Assembly: GCF_000819865.1 (NCBI RefSeq)
Contig: NZ_CDDF01000001.1
Location: 1 to 64,000 of the forward strand
Origin: Aeromonas eucrenophila
GTDB taxonomy: Bacteria; Pseudomonadota; Gammaproteobacteria; Enterobacterales; Aeromonadaceae
DNA length: 64,000 nucleotides
Direction: 5' to 3'
A program made the translations under genes and the position numbers. The notes below the pieces were generated by a model. It did no database searches, had not been told where the DNA came from, and worked only from the letters and a program-made list of their open reading frames with translations. The stretch's first letter is position 1. Each line of letters opens with the position of its first letter. This document shows, piece after piece, positions 46,901 through 55,900 of this stretch.

Positions 46901-49900
46901 TCTTCCTCCCTGACCGTCGCCATCGGCGACGGGGCCAATCCGGTGATCAACGGCGTGACCGGCACCGAAATGACCGAGTTCAATCAGGGGACGGGGGCTC
47001 AGATAAGTCATATGAGCTTTACCGTAAGCCACGGCTCAGATGCCCTCGATGGGAACAGCCTCAAGTTCGATCTTGCGGCCATCCAACAGAGTCTTAATGG
47101 CAAATACAGCAGCCACGGCAGCCCTGTTACCTTCAGCCTCGACCCCAATGGCGATCTGGTGGGCACCAGTGCCGACGGCCGTGAGATACTGCGCGCCGAG
47201 CTGTCGCTCATCGACAACAACGGCAACTGGAGCGTCACCTCCAAGGTTGTCTTGAGCGGCGAGCTGGATCACCAGGGCAATGAGTCTCTGGATCTGCCAC
47301 TCACCGTGACCCTGACCGACAAGGACGGTGATAGCGCCTCCACCCAGTTGCCGCTGGTCATCAAGGATGGCAATGCGCCCAACTTCGTGGCGGGCAGCGG
47401 GGTGGAGCTGAGCGAGAGTCGGCTCGATGGCAGCAATAGCCTGACCGAAGTGGGTCACTTCACGCTGGATGCGGGATCGGATCGGGTGAGCCAGGTGTCG
47501 TTCGCCGATACCGCCTCCCAGCCCCCGCTGATGGCCTTGGGCCAGCAGGTACAATACGAGCTGGTCGATGGGGATCCCAGTATCCCGGGCAACCAGATCC
47601 TGAAAGGCTATGTGGAAGTCAATGGCGTGCGGGTCGAGGTGCTGGAGGTGGAGCTCAGCGGCACGCTCGACAACGCCGCCAGCAACGGTTTTGACTACAA
47701 GGTGACCCTCTATCAGGGGGTGCATCAAAGCGGCGGTGATGGCAAGACCAGCCTGCCCCTCAAGCTCGACATCATCGACAGTGACAAGGGCGGCGGTAAC
47801 AACGACAGCGTCACGGGCACTCTGGACATCAGCATTACCGAGGGGACCAGACCGACGGTCAACGGGGTCACCATAGATAGCGTGACCCTGAGCGAGGGGC
47901 GTTTCGATGGGGCGGCCACCGGTGCGACGGCCGACGATCAGGCCATCTCGGGCAAGGTGACGGTGCAGGCTTATTCAGACCCCATTGTCGATGTGCGTCT
48001 GACGTTGAGTGGCCAGGTGATGGATGCTAGTGGCAACCCCGTTACTCACAACGGCGAGGCGCTCACCTGGCAGGAAGTGCCGGGCAGCAACGGCCACAGC
48101 TTCCAGGCCGTGACGGCAAACGGCACCCTGGTACTGAGCGTGACCTTGCCGAACGTACCGAGCAACATAGCGGCACATACCACAGTTTCCTTTGACTATC
48201 TGGTGACGGTACACACCAGCCTGGATCATGGCGCGAACGATCGGCTTGATATCAGCGTTGGCATGCAGGTGACGGACAGTGATGGCACCGTCAATGACGG
48301 GACGACCACAGTCCATGTCACGGATGCGGCGGATCCCAACCTTGGCACAGATACTGGCATCCACTTGAAGGAAGGGGGAGCCAGCCAGTCTCTGGACGGC
48401 CAGCTGCCGGTCAATGTGGGCAGCGACCGGCTGGTGTCCCTCAATTTCGAGGCGAGCCAGCCCGGCCTTGACGGCCTGACCAGTGGCGGCAAAGCCACCA
48501 GCTATCAGGTCAATGGCAACCAGATCACACTGCATGATGTCGCTGGCAAGGTCATTTTGACTGTCACTCTGGATCTCGACGGTAAATACCACCTGCAACT
48601 GGATGGCGTGCTGGATCAGCCGCTGGACAGTAACAGCGTCAACCTGGGGCTGCAGGTGCAGGGCACCGATTTTGACGGGGATCAGAGCAACCTCGGCACC
48701 CTCAATATCGCCATCACCGACGGCGCCCTGCCGAGCGTGGATGCAGTGTCCATTTCACTCACGGAAGACAGTGACTGGAGCGCAGGCCAGAGCCTCAGCG
48801 GGGATCTCAACATCACCGCCGGCACGGATCCCCTGGTCAACATCAGCTTCGATGCCAGCCAGCCTGGCTTGCAGGGGCTCACCAGCGGTGGCCAGCCGGT
48901 CGTGATCAGCGTCAGTGGCAACAGCATCAGCGGCACCGTCAACGGCCAGAACGTCTTCACCCTCACGCTTGATCAGAGAGGCCACTACGTCTTCACCCTC
49001 AACCAGCCGCTGGATCAGGGCAGTGCCGATAGCCTGCTCAAGGCGGGCTTCACCCTCACCGACAGCGACGGCGACAAGGTCTCCTCTTCCCTGAGCGTGT
49101 CTGTCGGCGATGGAGCCAACCCGGTGATCAGCGCCGTGACCGGCACCGAGATGACCGAGGCCAATCAGGGGGCCAAGGATGTGGTCAGCCACATGAGCTT
49201 CACCGTGAGTCACGGCGCCGATGCCCTCGACGCGACCAGTTTGAAGTTCGATATCGGCGCCATCCAGCAGAGCCTGGACGGCAAATACAGCAGCCACGGC
49301 AGCCCTGTGACCTTCACCCTGGACGCTGACGGCTCCCTGGTGGGCACCAGCGCCGACGGCCGCGAGGTGCTGCGCGCCGAGCTGGATCTGGTGGATAACA
49401 ACGGTAACTGGAGCGTCACGGCCAAGGTGACCCTGAGTGGCGAACTGGATCATCAGGGCAACGAATCCCTGGATCTGCCGCTGACCGTGACCCTGACCGA
49501 CAAGGACGGTGACAGTGTTTCCACCGACTTGCCGCTGGTCATCAAGGATGGCAACGCGCCTGGCTTCGTGGCGGGCAGCGGGGTGAGCCTGGATGAGGGC
49601 AACCTCGATGGCAGCAACACCCTGACCGGCACCGGCCACTTCACCGTGGACGCAGGCTCGGATCGGGTGAGCGAAGTGTCGTTTGCCGATATCGCGGAGC
49701 AGCCAGCCCTGACCGCCCTGGGCCAGAGCGTGAAATACGAACTGGTGGACGGCGATGCCAGTATCCCGGGCAATCAGATCCTCAAGGGCTATGTGGAAGT
49801 CAATGGCCAGCGGGTCGAGGTGCTGCAGGTCGAAATCAGCGGCAAGCTCGACAACGCCGCCAACAACGGCTTCGACTACAAGGTGACCCTGTTCGAAGGG

Positions 49901-52900
49901 GTGCACCAAGCCAACGGCAGCAGCACGACAGATCTGCCGTTCAAGATCAATGTCGTCGACAGTGACAAGGGTGCGGGCAACAACGACAGCACCAGCGGCA
50001 CCCTCAACGTCAGCATCGGCGAGGGGAACAACCCGACCATCACCCTGACCGGGGTGACCCTGAAAGAAGGGCGCTTCGACGGCGCCGCCAGCGGTGCGAC
50101 TGGCGATGATCAACACGCCACCGGCCACCTGACCATCACCGCCGACTCGGATCCCGTGGTGGACGTGCGGCTGACCCTTTCCGGCCAAGTATTGGATGCG
50201 AGCGGCAACCCCATCACCCATAACGGTGAGGTCCTGACTTGGCAGGAAGTGCCGGGCAGCAACGGCCACAGCTTCCAGGCGATCAGCCAAAGCGGCACCC
50301 TGGTGCTGACGGTCACCCTGCCGAACGTACCGGGCCGCATCGAAGCCCACACCGACGCGACCCTGGACTATCAGGTGACGGTGCACACCAACCTGGATCA
50401 CGGGGCGAGCGATAACCTCAACCTGAGCCTGCCGGTACAGGTGACCGATAGCGACGGCTCTGTGATCAATGGCAGCACTAACGTGGTGATCACCGATGCC
50501 GCCGATCCGTTGATCTCGAATATCGAATCCGTTCGGGTCGAAGAGGCGGATCTGGATGCGAGCAACACCCAGCACCCTGGCACCACCCCCACCGAAAACG
50601 GGGAGGCCGCAGGGGGCAAGGTGACCATCGGCGCCGGCTCGGACAGGGTTGCCTCCCTCGAGCTGGATGTGGCGGCCTTCAATCAGGCGAATCACCTCAC
50701 CTCCGGTGGCAAGGAGATCACCCTGGCCGCCCATAGCCCGGGTTGGTATCTGGCGAGCGCCGAGGGTGGCAAGCCGGTGTTCTGGATCCATCTCGACGTC
50801 AACGGCAGCTACAGCTTCCATTTGGTAGGCCAGCTCGATCACGGTGCCCAGGGCAAGGATGAGCTCGGCATCGAGATCCCCCTGTATGTAACCGACCATG
50901 ACGGGGATCGCAGCCCCAACGTGACGGTCGAAGTACAGGTGCAGGATGACATGCCGATTGGCACCAGCCTGGCCCATAACCTGAGCGAGACCGGCAGCGT
51001 CGTAAACGGCGATCTGCTGCCCCCCGCCAACGAGGGGGCCGACGGCGCCAGGGTGGCCTCGGTCACCGTCAACGGCGAGGTGCATGCCATCAACGGCAGC
51101 CTGACCCTGGACGTGATGAGCCCGGATGGCAAGCAGGTGATGGGATCCCTGACCATAGGTCAGGACGGCAACTACAGCTTTACCCCAAGGCCAGGTTTTG
51201 ATCACGATGCCGCCAGCCTCACTCAGCGCATCACCGCCCAGATCGTTGACGGTGATGGCGATACCGCCGAGAGCACCCTGACCCTCAATCTGGAAGACGA
51301 GGCGGTGCGCTTCACCGTGAACGGGGCGACCGGGCAGGAGGATCAGGGGGCCCAGGATCCGAGCCAGGGCATTGCCATCAACATGCAGCTGGACATCGGT
51401 GACTTCGACAGGGGCGAGCACGTGGATCAACTGCTGATCCAGGCCCCCGCCAACGCGCACGGCACCTTCTACTACAACGGGGTGGCGCTCACCACCACGG
51501 CCGATGGCAAGTGGTTCATAGTGCCGCCCGAGGCCATGGTTACCAGCGACAACGTTCACTACAGCACCTCGGGTCTGACCTTCGTGCCGGCGGACGACTG
51601 GTCGAGCTGGAGCAACAACAAGCAGCCGCTGCACTTCCAGGTACAGGTGGAAGTCGGGGTCACCGAGGGGACCCCGCCACCGGCGATAACCGGGGATCTC
51701 GCCATCACGGTGCAAGGGATCGCCGACAAGCCGGAATGGGATGCCAATAGTACGCATCAGCACTACAGCATCGACGAGGATGGCAACGGCATCGCCCTCA
51801 ATGTGCAGGCCAACCTCACGGATACCGATGGCTCAGAAACCCTGAGCTACCAGATCAGGTGGGCGTCCGGCCAGGGCAACCTGACCCTGAACGGCCAGGA
51901 GCTCAAGCCGGATGCCAACGGCATCTATACCGTCAGTGCTGGCGACATCAACAAGATCAATGTGGTACCCGGCAAGGATTACAGCGGCGACATCAAGCTC
52001 TCCATCACCCCGGTCAGCACCGAGAAGACACCTGTGGTGAGCGGTCAGGAGAAAGCGCTCGGCGACAGCATAGAGCTGGTGATCAACGTCAACCCGCAGG
52101 CGGATGACGCCAAGCTGACCGTGCGCGAGATCCAGGGCAAGGAAGACACCCTGCTCAATCTGGGCAGCAAGATAGTCCTCAGCCATCTGGGAGATACCGC
52201 GGACGGCTCGGAGCAGATGTTTGTGCGCATCAGCGGCCTGCCCGCCGGCGCCACCCTGCTGCTCGGCGGGGTCGCGGTTGCCATGGATGCGAACGGTTAT
52301 TACGAGGTGCCCTACGATCGCATCAATGAACTGCAACTGCAGCCGCCGAAGGATAGCAACGTCGACTTCGAGCTCACCATCAAGGGGGTGGTGAAGGACA
52401 CAGCCACCCTGACCGATGCCAACGGCCAGACTCATGTGGTCGTCAACGAGAAGGAGACGGGTTCCCAGAGCCTGCACGTGGATTTGGTGGGGGTAGTGGA
52501 CGCCCCACACTTCGATCTGACCAGCACAGGCTGGACCCCGGAAGGTAGCGGCTACAGCATCACCATCGATGAAGATGGCAAGGCACCGCTGAACTTCAAG
52601 CTGGAGTCGGGGGAGACGACGGGTGACGGCTCCGAGAGCCTCAACCTGGTGCTGGAGGGCTTGCCGGAAGGGGCCAAGGTATTCGATAACAACGGTAATG
52701 AGGTGACTCTGACCTTCGCCGGTCTGGATGCCCGGGGCAATCCCCTCTATCAGGTTAATGTGTCGAGTCTCGGCCACCTGCAGATCCAGCCTCCGCCCAA
52801 CAGCACCGCCGATATTCACCTCATCGGCCACGTGGTGGTGACCGAGAACGACGGGGATCACAAGAGCTTCGACGTGCCGCTCACCATCAAGGTGGAGCCC

Positions 52901-55900
52901 GAGATCGATGCCAGCAACTATGACAAGACCAGTCATGGCCTGGAAGACCAGTATGTGGTGCTCGACTGGCATCCAACGCTGACCGATGGTGCCGAGCAGG
53001 TGACGCACCTCAGCCTCTCCGGCATCGAGCCCGGCTACGAGATCTGGATACGCGTGGGTGGTGTCGAAACCCAGCTCAGCGTGAACGGCGGTGTCGTGGA
53101 CTTGAGCGATGCGGATCTGCAGAGCCTGCTCAGCGGCGGCCAACTGCTGGTACGGGCACCGGAGGACAGCGACAAGGACACCCATATCCAGAGCCACGTG
53201 ACTGTGACTCAGCATGACGTGGACTCCGGCGCCATGGCCCAGAAGGTGATCGACGGCAACCTGCACGTGGATATCCAGGCCGTGGTAGAGCCCGATGGCA
53301 ATCTGGTGCAGACGGGCGGGGCGCTGGAGAGCCCGGACGGGCACGATATCCCGCTCAATGGGGTCTTCGCATTCGAGGATCTGGATCCCAGCAGCGTCGA
53401 GACCATCGACTATCTGGTGATCAGCGACCTGCCACCGGGCTTCGTGGTGATAGGCGGGATCAACGACGGTTACGGCAACTGGACTGTGCCCCACGATGCC
53501 CTCGGCAGTTATGCCTTGCGCTCTCCCGATGGCTTCACCGGCACCGTCAACTTCAAGGTGAGTGCCCAGGTCGTCGACTTGAGCGATGACGGGGATGTGA
53601 GCGCCAGCGTGCGCAAGGACTTGAACGCCAGCGCCGACTTCCATGCGGCCACCCATTCGGGTCAAATTGCGGCGGATGTCACCTTCGACAATGTCCAGCA
53701 CATCACCGGGGTGGAGGATCACAGCGTCGACTTCGGCAACCAGCTCAAGAGCATGATCACCCTGGGCACGGCGGACATCGGCGATGACGAGCTCAGCATC
53801 GTCATCACCGGCCTGCCACCCGGCGTGAGCGTGCAGGGGCTCACCTTTGACTTCGTCAACGGCGAGTACCTTATCAAGCTGCCGGGTGGCCTCGGCGATC
53901 TCGACAAGCTGACGCTTTCCCTGCCGGAGGACTATGCGGGCGACGATCTGAGCCTGCACGTGCGGCTGGTCAACACCGACACCCTGAGTGGCGATACCAA
54001 GACGGCGGATCAGGACATCCGCCTCTCCATCACCCCCGAGGTCGACGTCAATGGCGGCAACGATGGCATGCCGAGCCTGCAGCTCGATGTGAAGGATGTG
54101 AACGGTGACGGCCAGCCGGACAACCTGGAAGACACCGAGATCCACCTCGATCTCTCGGTCAAACTGGCGGATATCAGCCCCTCGGTGACCAACGGTGGCC
54201 TCGAGACGGTGGAGCGGGTGACCGTGACCGTCGATGCCAAGTACGGGCACTTCCTCGATGCCAACGGCAATCCCGTCCAGTCGCTGGTGGTGGATGCCAA
54301 TGGCCTCAAGGATCTGGTGTTTATCCCCAAGGAGCACTTCAGCAGTCAGGTGCCGCTCGATGTGACTGTGGATATCCTGGATACCGCCACCACGGGCACG
54401 GATACCGGCAGCTGGAGCGGGCAGGTAGGCTTCGAGGTCAAACCGGTCAACGATCCGGCCAAGATCACCGTGCACGACGTGCAGGGGGGTGAGGATGGCA
54501 GCGTCAATCTGGGGGGGGTCGGCGCCGAGCTTATCGACACCGACGGCTCCGAGCAGATAGTGGGGCTGCAGATCACCGGAGTACCGGATGGCTTCACTCT
54601 GTCGGCCCCGGCGGTCAACAATGGCAACGGCGTCTGGCAGATACCCGTGGGGACCGATTTCTCCACCCTGACCCTGATCCCGCCGGCCGATTTTAGCGGC
54701 AGCGTGGATCTGACCCTGACCGCCTACACCCTGGACAATGGCCTCAGCGTTCCACAAGACACCAGCGGCAACTTCACCGTCACCGTCAATCCGGTGGGGG
54801 ATGTGATCATCGCCGACATGCAGGACAAGGCGAGCGGCACCGAGGGGGATGTGATTAAGTTGAACCTGGGGCTGGAAACCCGGGACACCCAGGCCACCGG
54901 CGGCAGCGCCGGCAATGTGCACGAGAACAAGCCGGAGCAGGTGCAGGTCACCATTCAGGGCGTGCCCGACGGGGCCGAGATCAAGTTACCAAACGGGGTC
55001 ACTGGTTCAGTGGCCAATCTGGGGGGCGGCGTCTGGAAGGTAATCACCGATGGTACCAAGCTGGGTACCATCGAACTGGTGACCAATGACGCCAATGGCG
55101 CCCTGGATCTTAAAGTCACGGCTCAGAGCCTCGACAACGGCGCCCTCGGCCCCGAGGTCAATGGCACCATTCACGTGGACGTGAGCCCGGTCAATGACGC
55201 GCCCATCAACGTCTTGCCAACGGATCCCCAGGTGGCGCAGGAGGATCAGCCCTTCGTCATCCAGGGTCTGCAGGTGAAGGACGTGGATGCGGGCAGCGGC
55301 GACATGAAAGTGACCCTGTCGGTGGAGCATGGCACCCTCAATCTGCCATCGGGCAGCGGGGTGACAGTGGTGGGCAACGGTAGCGGCTCTCTGGTGCTGA
55401 CCGGCTCGCTGGATGCCATCAACGCCCTGCTCAATGGCGGCCTGACTTATCAGGGCAACCCGGATTATCACGGCGGCGACAACCTGACCATGGTCACCAA
55501 TGACAATGGCAACACCGGCAGTGGTGGGGCGCTGAGCGACACCGACGTGCTGCCCATCGAGGTACAACCGGTCAACGATGCCCCCGTCAACGTGCTGCCA
55601 AGCGATCCCCAGGTGGCGCAGGAGGATCACCCCTTCGTCATTAATGGCTTGCAGGTGAAGGACGTGGATGCGGATGGCGGCGCCATCGAGGTGACCCTGT
55701 CCGTCGAACACGGCACCCTCAATCTGCCGGCGGGCAGCGGGGTGACTGTCACCGGCAACGGCACAGGATCCCTGGTGCTGAGTGGTTCGCAGGATGCCAT
55801 CAATGCCTTGCTGAGTGGCGGCGTCACCTATCAGGGCGAGCAGGACTTCAATGGCCAGGATGCCCTGACCATGGTGACCAACGACAATGGCAACACCGGC

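Noticed and set aside
48755-51763. Leftward open frames of more than 1,000 codons inside the adhesin gene (also 51833-54922)
   Set aside because: Long antisense frames arise from the codon bias and repeats of the adhesin gene. They follow its repeat period and have no ribosome sites or known domains.
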